Shown piece after piece: positions 15,246-21,330 of a stretch of DNA of 21,330 bases (positions are counted from its first letter, which is position 1; each line of letters opens with the position of its first letter). Under the pieces are notes generated by a model. The model searched no databases and had not been told where the DNA came from. It saw only the letters and a program-made list of their open reading frames with translations. The position numbers were made by a program, and so were the translations under genes. The stretch is from positions 1-21,330 of the forward strand of contig JAKEHF010000028.1 of assembly GCA_022615295.1 (NCBI GenBank). The letters are read 5' to 3'. Origin of the DNA: Actinomycetota bacterium. GTDB taxonomy: Bacteria; Actinomycetota; Acidimicrobiia; Spongiisociales; ZC4RG35.

Positions 15246-17179
15246 TCCGGGATCCGGGCCATCTCTGTGAGACTGGCGACCACGTCGTCCAGGGCGACAC
15301 CTCTTGTGTCCCGCTCCTCACCATAAAGGCGAAGACCGACCGTCCCGTTGGCCACGTCGTCGTCACCGACGACGAGCAGCACAGGATGCTTCTGAGTGAT
15401 GGCCCGGCGCACCTTGTCACCCACGGTCTCACCGCTCTCGTCGATCTCGACACGTAGCCCGGCTGTCCCCAGACGTCCGGCCACGGTCACGGCGTAGTCG
15501 TGGTGACGGTCGGCCACGCCGATCACGGTCACCTGGACCGGCGCCAGCCACATCGGGAATGCCCCGGCGTAGTGCTCCACGAGGACGCCCATGAACCTCT
15601 CCAACGACCCCGCCTTGGCACAGTGGATCATGTAGGGCGTCTCTGCGGTGTTGGCAGAGGTGGTGTACTCCAAGCCAAAACGCTCGGGGTTGTTGAAGTC
15701 GAGCTGGACCGTGCCCATCTGCCAACGCCGGCCGATGGCGTCCCTGACATGGATGTCGATCTTGGGCCCGTAGAACGCCCCTTCTCCCGGTGCGATCCGA
15801 TAGGGCACCTCGAGCTCGTCGAGGGCCCGGGCCAGCAGCTTCTCGCTGATCTCCCACCGGGCCTGGTCGCCGACCGACTTCTCCGGCTGGGTGCTCAATT
15901 CGGCCTCGACGAGCCTCTCGTCGAACCCGAAATCGCGATGCCATTTGAGCGTGAACTCGATCTGGTGTCTTATCTCTGCACCGAGCTGATCCTCGGTGCA
16001 GAAGGTGTGGGAGTCGTCCTGGGTGAACCCCCGGGCGCGGAGGAGCCCGTGGACGACACCCGACTTCTCGTTTCGGTAGACAGTGCCCAGCTCGGACAGA
16101 CGCATCGGCAGGTCGCGATAGGAGCGACCCCTGCTCTGATACACGAGGATGTGACCTGGGCAGTTCATCGGCTTGACCCGGTACTCCTGGTCGTTGTCGA
16201 GCTCCATACCCGGGTACATGTACTCCGCGTAGTAGTCGAGATGACCACTGATCCGCCACAGATCCGCCTTCATCAGGTGTGGGGTGAACACGAACTCGAA
16301 GCCGAAACGCTCATGGAGCCTCCGGCTGTGGTCCTCGATCAGCTTGCGGAGCTGGCCCCCCTTGGCGTGCCACACCGCCAGACCGGGCCCGAGCTCGCCG
16401 GGGAAGCTGAAAAGGTCCAGCTCCGGCCCGAGACGGCGGTGGTCACGCCGCTCCGCCTCCTCGATCCGGTGGAGATAGCCGGCGAGGTCGCCCTCGGAGG
16501 CCCAGGCCGTCCCGTAGATCCTCTGCAGCTGGTCCCGGCCCTCGTCACCACGCCAGTAGGCGCCGGAGGTCCGGGTGAGCCTGAAGGCCGGGATCCGTCC
16601 GGTCGATGGGAGGTGTGGGCCCCGGCACAGGTCAATGAAGTCGTTGTTGCGATAAACGGAAACCTCCTCCCCGGGCGCCACCTCACCGGGGTCGACGGCC
16701 TCGATGATCTCGGTCTTGAACCGGTGGCCGGCGAACACACCCAGAGCCTCGGCCCGGCTCATCGTCACCCTCTCGAAGGGCTGGTCCTCGGTGACGATCG
16801 CTCGCATGCGGGCCTCGATCCGTTCCAGATCCTCCGGGGTGAACGGGACCTCGACCGCGAAGTCGTAATAGAAGCCGTCCTCGATCGCGGGACCGATCGC
16901 GAAGGTGGCCCCGGGATACTCGGTGAGCACGGCCTGGGCGAGCACATGGGCCGACGAGTGGCGGAGGATGTCGAGACCCTCGGGGTCGTCGAGCGTGACG
17001 ACGGCGAAGTCGCCGTCTCGGTCGAGGGTGCGCCCGAGGTCCAGGAGGTGGCCGTCCAATCTGACCGCCACCGCGGCCTCGGCGAGCCGGGGCCCGATGT
17101 CCCGCGCCACCTCGATCCCCGTGATCCCATCGGGGTGGGTGACGATCGTGCCGTCTGGGTAACGAAGCTCTATGGGCAT
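15242..17179 (-). CDS. thrS: Threonyl-tRNA synthetase
   Basis: ThrRS charges tRNA-Thr and edits mischarged Ser-tRNA-Thr. With ATG 17179 the protein is 645 residues, a normal full-length enzyme. It has the N-terminal TGS domain, the editing domain with H74, H78, C185 and H189 (HSSAH; CRGPH), the class II core with zinc ligands C340, H391 and H519 (MNCPGH, DSHTFC, MIHC), the motif 2 region (VYRNEKSG) and the anticodon domain. An open frame continues 31 codons upstream without family similarity, so the inner ATG is preferred, although its ribosome site is weak. In mycobacteria thrS is just upstream of pgsA1; here a plus-strand operon separates them. Confidence 0.97.
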   Translation of the reverse strand: MPIELRYPDGTIVTHPDGITGIEVARDIGPRLAEAAVAVRLDGHLLDLGRTLDRDGDFAVVTLDDPEGLDILRHSSAHVLAQAVLTEYPGATFAIGPAIEDGFYYDFAVEVPFTPEDLERIEARMRAIVTEDQPFERVTMSRAEALGVFAGHRFKTEIIEAVDPGEVAPGEEVSVYRNNDFIDLCRGPHLPSTGRIPAFRLTRTSGAYWRGDEGRDQLQRIYGTAWASEGDLAGYLHRIEEAERRDHRRLGPELDLFSFPGELGPGLAVWHAKGGQLRKLIEDHSRRLHERFGFEFVFTPHLMKADLWRISGHLDYYAEYMYPGMELDNDQEYRVKPMNCPGHILVYQSRGRSYRDLPMRLSELGTVYRNEKSGVVHGLLRARGFTQDDSHTFCTEDQLGAEIRHQIEFTLKWHRDFGFDERLVEAELSTQPEKSVGDQARWEISEKLLARALDELEVPYRIAPGEGAFYGPKIDIHVRDAIGRRWQMGTVQLDFNNPERFGLEYTTSANTAETPYMIHCAKAGSLERFMGVLVEHYAGAFPMWLAPVQVTVIGVADRHHDYAVTVAGRLGTAGLRVEIDESGETVGDKVRRAITQKHPVLLVVGDDDVANGTVGLRLYGEERDTRGVALDDVVASLTEMARIPE

Positions 17180-17215
17180 CGGATGACTCGCTAGCCTGGG
17201 CGGGCAGAGTAATTG

Positions 17216-17235
17216 GGCGTCAGGGGATAGACGCC
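17216..17235. repeat. 6-bp inverted repeat in the thrS/kinase-like divergent promoter region
   Basis: GGCGTC at 17216-17221 and GACGCC at 17230-17235 are exact inverse repeats around an 8-base spacer. They sit mid-way in the 83-base divergent region. It could be an operator or a leader hairpin. I see no T-box features. Confidence 0.3.
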
Positions 17236-17262
17236 GGTTTAGATCAGAGGGGTTGCCGCCTG

Positions 17263-18093
17263 ATGGACGCACGGAGCCTGGTCGAAGGGTTGTTCCCCCA
17301 TGCCCGATCCAGGGAGCTCGCCGCTGGGGCCAACAAGGTCTTTCGCATCGCCGAGACCGACACCGAGACCTCGATCGTCAAGGTGTACGCGGTCATCTCA
17401 CGTGAGAAGAGGGAGCGGCGGGCTCTCGAGGCCCTTGCCGGCGTGGTTGGGGTTCCCAAGATGCTCGATCACGGGATCGAGGGCGACCTCGCCTGGCTGC
17501 GGATGACCGACGGCGGGGCCTGGAATCTCGCTGCCCTCCCCAAGAACCCGGCGACCCTCGAAGCCGCCGGACGCACCCTTCGCAACGTCCACTCGACGAG
17601 CGCCTCGATCACCAATCTCGTCGTGGGCATCGACAGCGACTATGTGCTCAGTCACTATCGGTCGACCATCGACCGTCTCGGGAGGTTCCGACGCCGCTTC
17701 GGGATGGACCAGACGGTTCTCGACCGTGCCCTCGAGATCGAGCCACCCCTGGCCACGGCGCCGGTGCCGGTGCACACCAGACCGACGCCCTCCAAGTTCG
17801 TCGTCAACGACGAGGGCGAAGTCACCCTGGTCGACTGGGAGTGGGCCACCCTGGGCCCACCTGAGCTCGATCTCACCCTGGCGGTGTGGCAGCTGGCCTC
17901 GTTGTTCGGCGAGGACGGAGCCGCGGCGTTCCGGGCCGGGTATGGCGCCGAGCTCCCCGAGAGCCGCTACCGCTCCTGGGTCGCCTATCACTCGGCGGTG
18001 ATGATGCTCGACGCAGCCGAGGTCCGCGAGGGCAGGCTCGGCGATCTCAGCTATCTGCTCGACGACCTCACCCAGGCGGTCCTCGGAAGCTGA
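17263..18093 (+). CDS. Aminoglycoside/choline-kinase-fold protein with degenerate catalytic loop
   Basis: The 276-residue product has the APH/ChoK phosphotransferase layout. The N-lobe carries a candidate ATP lysine in IVKVY (K40), and the C-lobe has LVDWEWATLGPPELDL (189-204), which provides the usual metal-binding Asp (D191). The Brenner-type loop, normally H-x-D-x4-N, reads HTRPTPSK at 171-178: Arg replaces the catalytic Asp and Lys replaces the Asn. It may be a pseudokinase or use other residues. No substrate can be assigned. The ATG has AGAGGGG about ten bases upstream. It is divergent from thrS. The next gene starts 64 bases later on the same strand. Confidence 0.8.
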   Translation: MDARSLVEGLFPHARSRELAAGANKVFRIAETDTETSIVKVYAVISREKRERRALEALAGVVGVPKMLDHGIEGDLAWLRMTDGGAWNLAALPKNPATLEAAGRTLRNVHSTSASITNLVVGIDSDYVLSHYRSTIDRLGRFRRRFGMDQTVLDRALEIEPPLATAPVPVHTRPTPSKFVVNDEGEVTLVDWEWATLGPPELDLTLAVWQLASLFGEDGAAAFRAGYGAELPESRYRSWVAYHSAVMMLDAAEVREGRLGDLSYLLDDLTQAVLGS

Positions 18094-18115
18094 AATCCGC
18101 AGCACAGGGACGTCG

Positions 18116-18151
18116 CCTCCTTAGCCTTCTCCTTGCTCTGAACAAGGAGGA
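18116..18151 (+). promoter_or_regulatory. Two competing anti-Shine-Dalgarno segments masking the RBS of the zinc-ribbon gene
   Basis: AAGGAGG (18144-18150) is the ribosome site of the downstream gene. CTCCTTG (18129-18135) pairs exactly with CAAGGAG (18143-18149) around a 7-base loop, and U-G and U-A pairs extend the stem to nine pairs (18127-18151). A second exact complement, CCTCCTT (18116-18122), could pair with AAGGAGG instead. The two folds exclude each other and both hide the ribosome site. Confidence 0.55.
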
Positions 18152-18157
18152 CGGACG

Positions 18158-18355
18158 ATGCTGGAAGCATTGGTAGTGGCAACGGCGACCACGGGTCTGT
18201 TCGCATTGGCCATGGGCATCAGGGGCAACGAGAGGTTCCGGGCGGAGCCTGCGCCACGTGGCGACAGGGGGGACGACCTTCCCTGCCCGTGGTGCTACGG
18301 CCCCACCGACGAGACCGACAGACGCTGTCGGGGGTGCGGGCGGCACTTCGGCTGA
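18158..18355 (+). CDS. Small membrane-anchored zinc-ribbon protein
   Basis: This is a 65-residue product, supported by a perfect GGAGG seven bases before the ATG. Residues 3-21 are hydrophobic (LVVATATTGLFALAMGI) and should form one membrane helix. A charged linker follows, then CPWC...CRGCG near the C-terminus, two CxxC knuckles of a zinc ribbon. No enzyme function is evident. Such proteins may act as adaptors or metal-binding regulators; this is only inference. The ribosome site is masked by a hairpin. The gene may be cotranscribed with the kinase-like gene. Confidence 0.8.
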   Translation: MLEALVVATATTGLFALAMGIRGNERFRAEPAPRGDRGDDLPCPWCYGPTDETDRRCRGCGRHFG

Positions 18356-18391
18356 GCCCCGACCCCAGGTGTCTATGCCCGCGCCGCAACC

Positions 18392-18397
18392 TATCGT
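18392..18397 (+). promoter_or_regulatory. Possible -10 box for a leaderless patatin transcript
   Basis: TATCGT followed by exactly six bases and the GTG at 18404. No Shine-Dalgarno is present upstream of this start. Confidence 0.4.
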
Positions 18398-18403
18398 GAC
18401 AGT

Positions 18404-19378
18404 GTGAGCAGGGTAGGTCTGGTCCTCGGTGGCGGGGGCATCACCGGCGCCGCGTATGAGATCGCGGCGCTCATGGCCCTCGAGATCGCCACGGGGTGGG
18501 ACGCCAACGAAGCCGAGGTGGTGGTCGGGACGTCCTCTGGCGCCTTCGTTGCCGCCCTGGTCCGCAATGGCGTGCTCGGGCTCGACTCCCTCGTCCTCCC
18601 CGACGACGAACGCGCCGACGTGACCGAGCGGATCCGCACCCATGTCTTTGCCAGAGGTCCAAGCCTCGGCGTCGGCAACTGGGTGAGACACGGTCTCGTT
18701 CCGGGGGTGCGGCGGCCAGGACTGACCATGTTCCTCGGCTCACCGGCTCCATATCATGCCGGGGGTCTCGCCGACTGGGTGGTCACCCATGTCGGGGAGG
18801 AGCAAGGGCATGGTTGGCCCACCAGGCCGACCGCCATCGTGGCCCACGACCTGCGCCGAGGGACACGAGTCGTCTTCGGGACCGAGAATGCACCAGCCAT
18901 CGGTCTCGCCGACGCCGTGGCCGCGTCATCGGCAATCCCGCTCCTCTTCCGCCCGTATCAAATCGGAAGCGACCTATACGTCGACGGCGGAATCTCGTCG
19001 GGGACCCATGCCGATCTGGTCTTGGGTCATCACGAGGAGCTCGACCTCGTGCTGGTCCTGGCGCCGATGGCGGCCGACACCCAGCGGAAGAGGGCTCGTT
19101 TCCACGAGAAGATGTTCGATCGGGTGGGGAACCGGTCCCTCAGCGAGGAGGTCTCTCTGATCACGTCGGCCTGGCCCCATTGCGAGGTGATGGTCCTCAG
19201 CCCGCCACCTTCGGTCCAGAACGCCTCGAGACCGAATCCGATGGACGCCTCCCGTTCGGTGCCCACCTTCATGAGAACCCTGATCGCGATGAAGCGAACC
19301 CTGGCCAGCCCCGAGGTGTGGGAGCGTCTAGTCGATCACGTGGGAACGCTGCCGGGGAGGACGTCGGCGGCCCGATGA
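18404..19378 (+). CDS. Patatin-like phospholipase
   Basis: This is a 324-residue lipid acyl hydrolase of the patatin/RssA type. It has the oxyanion glycine run GGGGITGAAYE (9-19), the nucleophile Ser44 in GTSSG (42-46), and the catalytic Asp194 in DGG. AVAASSAIPLLF (171-182) before the Asp is also typical. There is no signal peptide, so it likely acts in the cytosol or at the inner membrane face. The lipid substrate is unknown. The start is GTG without a ribosome site but with a -10 box six bases upstream. It ends one base before the 3' end of a tRNA gene on the other strand. Confidence 0.92.
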   Translation: MSRVGLVLGGGGITGAAYEIAALMALEIATGWDANEAEVVVGTSSGAFVAALVRNGVLGLDSLVLPDDERADVTERIRTHVFARGPSLGVGNWVRHGLVPGVRRPGLTMFLGSPAPYHAGGLADWVVTHVGEEQGHGWPTRPTAIVAHDLRRGTRVVFGTENAPAIGLADAVAASSAIPLLFRPYQIGSDLYVDGGISSGTHADLVLGHHEELDLVLVLAPMAADTQRKRARFHEKMFDRVGNRSLSEEVSLITSAWPHCEVMVLSPPPSVQNASRPNPMDASRSVPTFMRTLIAMKRTLASPEVWERLVDHVGTLPGRTSAAR

Positions 19379-19379
19379 G

Positions 19380-19454
19380 TGGGCGGTACTGGACTTGAAC
19401 CAGTGACCTCTCGCGTGTGAGGCGAGCGCTCTAGCCGGTCTGAGCTAACCGCCC
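19380..19454 (-). tRNA. tRNA-Val (anticodon CAC)
   Basis: Read on the minus strand, the acceptor arms GGGCGGT and ACCGCCC pair over seven bases. The D arm has GCTC/GAGC. The anticodon stem CTCGC/GCGAG surrounds the loop CTCACAC with anticodon CAC (plus positions 19417-19419). The T arm ACTGG/CCAGT encloses TTCAAGT. The discriminator is A (19380) and CCA is not encoded. It decodes GUG valine codons. It is convergent with the patatin gene with a one-base gap and divergent from kynureninase. Confidence 0.97.
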
Positions 19455-19463
19455 GGGGCGGGA

Positions 19464-19469
19464 AGGTTA
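19464..19469 (-). promoter_or_regulatory. Possible -10 box for tRNA-Val
   Basis: TAACCT on the minus strand, nine bases before the mature tRNA 5' end, would give a 5' leader of only a few bases. No clear -35 box is seen. Confidence 0.3.
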
Positions 19470-19500
19470 CCTCGACCACGTCCCAAGACCGACCCGATGT

Positions 19501-19506
19501 CACAAT
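19501..19506 (+). promoter_or_regulatory. Possible -10 box for a leaderless kynureninase transcript
   Basis: CACAAT, four of six matches to TATAAT, stands exactly six bases before the GTG at 19513. There is no Shine-Dalgarno. Confidence 0.3.
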
Positions 19507-19512
19507 GCTGCC

Positions 19513-20793
19513 GTGACCATCGAACTGGGCCCCTTCCCGGATGCGCCAGGCTATGAACAGGCGGTGGAAAAAGACGCCTCCGATCCCCTCGCCTCCTTCC
19601 GGCAGCGGTTCCTCCACACTGATCCCGATCTCATCTATCTGGATGGCAACTCGCTCGGCCGGCTGCCCGTACCGACCATGGCCCACCTCGAGGACCTCGT
19701 CTTCAGACAGTGGGGTGATCGTCTCATACGAGGCTGGAACGAAGGTTGGTGGGACCTCCAGATACGGCTCGGCGACCTCCTCGCCCCGCTCATCGGCGCC
19801 TCACCAGGGGAGGTCCTCATCTCCGACTCGACGTCGGTGAATCTCTACAAGCTGGCCTGGGCGGCGGTCAAGGCTCGACCCGACCGGGACCGGATCGTCA
19901 CCGACGACCTCAACTTCCCCACCGACGTCTATGTCCTGGATGGTGTGGCCAGGGAGCTGGGTTTGGGTTTGGAGATCGTCCCCTCGGACGCTATCCATGG
20001 CCCCGTCGAGGGTCTGACCGCGGCGCTTGACCACCACACCGCCCTGCTCGCCCTGTCCCACACGGTGTTCAAGTCGGGTTACACATACGAGATGGCGGCG
20101 CTCAGCGCCAAGGCCAAAGAGGTTGGCGCCATGACGCTGTGGGACCTGAGCCACTCGGCGGGATCGGTCCCCATCGACCTTCATCGGGCCGGTGTCGATC
20201 TGGCCGTTGGCTGCACCTACAAGTACCTGAACGGCGGTCCCGGCTCCCCCGCCTTCCTGTACGTCAGATCAGGCCTCCAGGAGCGGCTTCACTCCCCGAT
20301 CACTGCATGGTGGGGCCATGAGGAGCCATTCGCATTCGATCTGGACTTCCGGCCCACTGCCGGCATCCGAAGATTCCACACCGGCACCATGCCAATCCTC
20401 TCCCTGGCCGCCGTAGAGCCGGGTTTGGACCTGGTAGCCGAGGCGGGAGTGGAGGCCATCCGGGCCAAGTCCATCGCCCTCACTTCGTACCTGATCGAGC
20501 TTTGGGAGGAGGTCTTGTCACCCCTCGGTTTCGGCTTGGGGTCGCCCAGCGACCAGGACCATCGGGGGTCCCACGTCTCGCTCACGCACCGAGACGCGTG
20601 GCCGATATCACAGGCCCTGATCAAGATCGGCAGTGTGATCCCCGACTTCCGGGTCCCGGACAGCATCCGCTTCGGGCTGGCCCCTCTGTACACCCGGTTC
20701 GTCGACGTCCATACCACGGTGCACCGTTGTCGTCAGATCGCCGAGTCCGGGGCCTACTCGGGCTTCGTCGACGCTCCGGCGGTCGTCACTTGA
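19513..20793 (+). CDS. kynU: Kynureninase
   Basis: This PLP enzyme cleaves kynurenine to anthranilate and alanine in tryptophan breakdown or NAD synthesis. The 426-residue product is full length. It has YLDGNSLGRLP (42-52), SDSTSVNLYK (104-113), DLSHSAGSVPIDL (211-223) with the PLP-contacting Asp, and the Schiff-base Lys K237 in CTYKYLNGGPGSP. GGxRRFxTGT-type sequence follows (IRRFHTGTMP). No other kynurenine-pathway gene is present in the window. The stop shares one base with the next ATG (TGATG), indicating coupling to the metallopeptidase. Confidence 0.95.
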   Translation: MTIELGPFPDAPGYEQAVEKDASDPLASFRQRFLHTDPDLIYLDGNSLGRLPVPTMAHLEDLVFRQWGDRLIRGWNEGWWDLQIRLGDLLAPLIGASPGEVLISDSTSVNLYKLAWAAVKARPDRDRIVTDDLNFPTDVYVLDGVARELGLGLEIVPSDAIHGPVEGLTAALDHHTALLALSHTVFKSGYTYEMAALSAKAKEVGAMTLWDLSHSAGSVPIDLHRAGVDLAVGCTYKYLNGGPGSPAFLYVRSGLQERLHSPITAWWGHEEPFAFDLDFRPTAGIRRFHTGTMPILSLAAVEPGLDLVAEAGVEAIRAKSIALTSYLIELWEEVLSPLGFGLGSPSDQDHRGSHVSLTHRDAWPISQALIKIGSVIPDFRVPDSIRFGLAPLYTRFVDVHTTVHRCRQIAESGAYSGFVDAPAVVT

Positions 20794-21131
20794 TGCGAAG
20801 ACACGAGTTCGAGATCGTCGTCGACCGGGCTCTCGACTCCCTGCCCGCTTGGGTGATCGACGAGATCGACAATCTGGTGGTGGTCGTCGAGGACGAGCCA
20901 CCTCCCGACCAGGAAGACCTGCTCGGGATCTACGAGGGTATTGCCCTGAACGAGCGTGAGGACTATTCGGGTGTGTTACCCGACCGCATCGTGATCTATC
21001 GAAGACCCCACCTGGAGTTGGGTCTGGGGGGTGAGGACCTGGAGAGGGAGATTCGCAAGACCGTGCTCCACGAACTCGCCCACCACCTCGGGATCGGTGA
21101 CGAACGACTCGAGGAGCTGGGCTGGGGTTAG
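20793..21131 (+). CDS. Small zinc metallopeptidase-like protein (HExxH, minimal zincin family)
   Basis: This is a 112-residue acidic cytosolic protein. It starts FEIVVDRALDSLPAW (6-20), with an acidic middle DEPPPDQEDLLGIYEG, and the metal site HELAHHLGIGDERLEELG at 93-110. H93, E94 and H97 form HExxH. This layout matches the small zincin family common in actinobacteria (the former DUF1025 type); I assign it from memory of the motif pattern. Proteolytic activity is not proven for most members. The ATG overlaps the kynureninase stop. Its own stop overlaps that of the convergent gene. Confidence 0.85.
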   Translation: MRRHEFEIVVDRALDSLPAWVIDEIDNLVVVVEDEPPPDQEDLLGIYEGIALNEREDYSGVLPDRIVIYRRPHLELGLGGEDLEREIRKTVLHELAHHLGIGDERLEELGWG

Positions 21132-21330
21132 CGGCTCCTGCGGGTCTCTTTTAACCCGGCCGTCTTGAGGGTGGCCGCCGGCACGCCGATCTCACGCCAT
21201 GCGGTGTAACTGATGCCTTTGCGCTCGCTGTAGGCCTTGGCATGGGCGACAAAGTCCTTCTCGAGCTGGTCCAGATCGGCGCCCCCACTGGCCTTCGACA
21301 ATTGCTCCTCTATCTCGAGTCTGCTCTGCA
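21128..21330 (-). CDS. Conserved actinobacterial-type protein, C-terminal part (runs off the right edge)
   Basis: Only the last 66 residues are present. They are a charged helical stretch (LEIEEQLSKASGGADLDQLE), then FVAHAKAYSERKGISYTAWRE and IGVPAATLKTAGL, and a basic tail ending RRSR. The KGISYxAWRExGVPAxxLKxAGI pattern is one I recall from actinobacterial proteins of unknown function, where it resembles a small DNA- or nucleic-acid-binding tail. No function can be assigned. It is convergent with the metallopeptidase, and the two stop codons overlap. Confidence 0.75.
   Translation of the reverse strand, partial: QSRLEIEEQLSKASGGADLDQLEKDFVAHAKAYSERKGISYTAWREIGVPAATLKTAGLKETRRSR

Noticed and set aside
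15500..17194. 564-residue plus-strand open frame
   Set aside because: Antisense to thrS; composition is that of a shadow frame.
17180..17262. T-box or other riboswitch in front of thrS
   Set aside because: Only 83 bases are available, and no T-box core or terminator-like structure was seen.
17180..17272. 31-codon upstream extension of thrS
   Set aside because: It is not TGS-domain sequence and would overlap the divergent kinase-like gene start; the inner ATG fits the family N-terminus.
21141..21158. CGGGT/ACCCG inverted repeat with T-run near the right edge
   Set aside because: It lies inside the coding end of the conserved protein on the minus strand, the stem is only five pairs and the T-run sits in the loop, so it is not a terminator.
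1..21330. CRISPR arrays, insertion sequences, phage genes or toxin-antitoxin pairs
   Set aside because: No direct-repeat array, transposase, integrase or target-site duplication is seen; genes are mainly housekeeping with uniform composition.

Overview
This is a GC-rich, gene-dense chromosomal segment from an actinobacterium. The evidence is the gene order, the many GTG starts (11 of 23 intact gene starts, not counting the broken reading frame), and putative leaderless promoters. It also carries a phosphatidylinositol-mannoside type gene trio (pgsA, PatA-like acyltransferase, PimA-like glycosyltransferase). The presence of tgt/queA and the missing Mycobacterium-specific genes suggest a deep-branching class such as Acidimicrobiia. 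That placement is inference, not proven. I see no insertion sequences, phage genes, CRISPR arrays or rRNA, and no gene-free stretch longer than about 165 bases.

Bases 1-11332 form a long minus-strand array. In transcription order it reads pgsA, PatA-like acyltransferase, pimA, pdxS, pdxT, yebC, a small frameshifted coiled-coil gene, a LysE-family transporter, ruvC, ruvA, ruvB, queA, tgt, yajC, apt, relA (cut by the window edge). Many junctions overlap by 4 bases (GTGA, ATGA and probably CTGA), which indicates translational coupling. The order closely follows the mycobacterial thrS-pgsA1-Rv2611c-pimA...pdxS-pdxT-yebC...ruvCAB...yajC-secD-secF-apt-relA region. Here secD and secF are absent between yajC and apt.

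Bases 11410-14760 are a plus-strand pair, an EF-G-like GTPase and citrate synthase, sitting between pgsA and thrS. Bases 14757-17179 are thrS and a small membrane protein on the minus strand. From 17263 the plus strand carries a kinase-fold protein with a degenerate catalytic loop, a 65-residue membrane-anchored zinc-ribbon protein behind an RBS-masking hairpin, a patatin-like phospholipase, kynureninase and a small HExxH metallopeptidase. A tRNA-Val(CAC) lies on the minus strand between the patatin gene and kynureninase. The right edge cuts a conserved protein on the minus strand.

The array mixes PI-lipid synthesis, vitamin B6 synthesis, Holliday-junction resolution, queuosine modification, Sec accessory, purine salvage and stringent response. 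No new multi-gene system is evident. The most interesting signals are RNA-level: two competing anti-Shine-Dalgarno segments before the zinc-ribbon gene, and two perfect 8-bp, 3-nt-loop hairpins at operon junctions. One of these marks the place where secDF is missing, and the other covers an apparently CTG-initiated queA.
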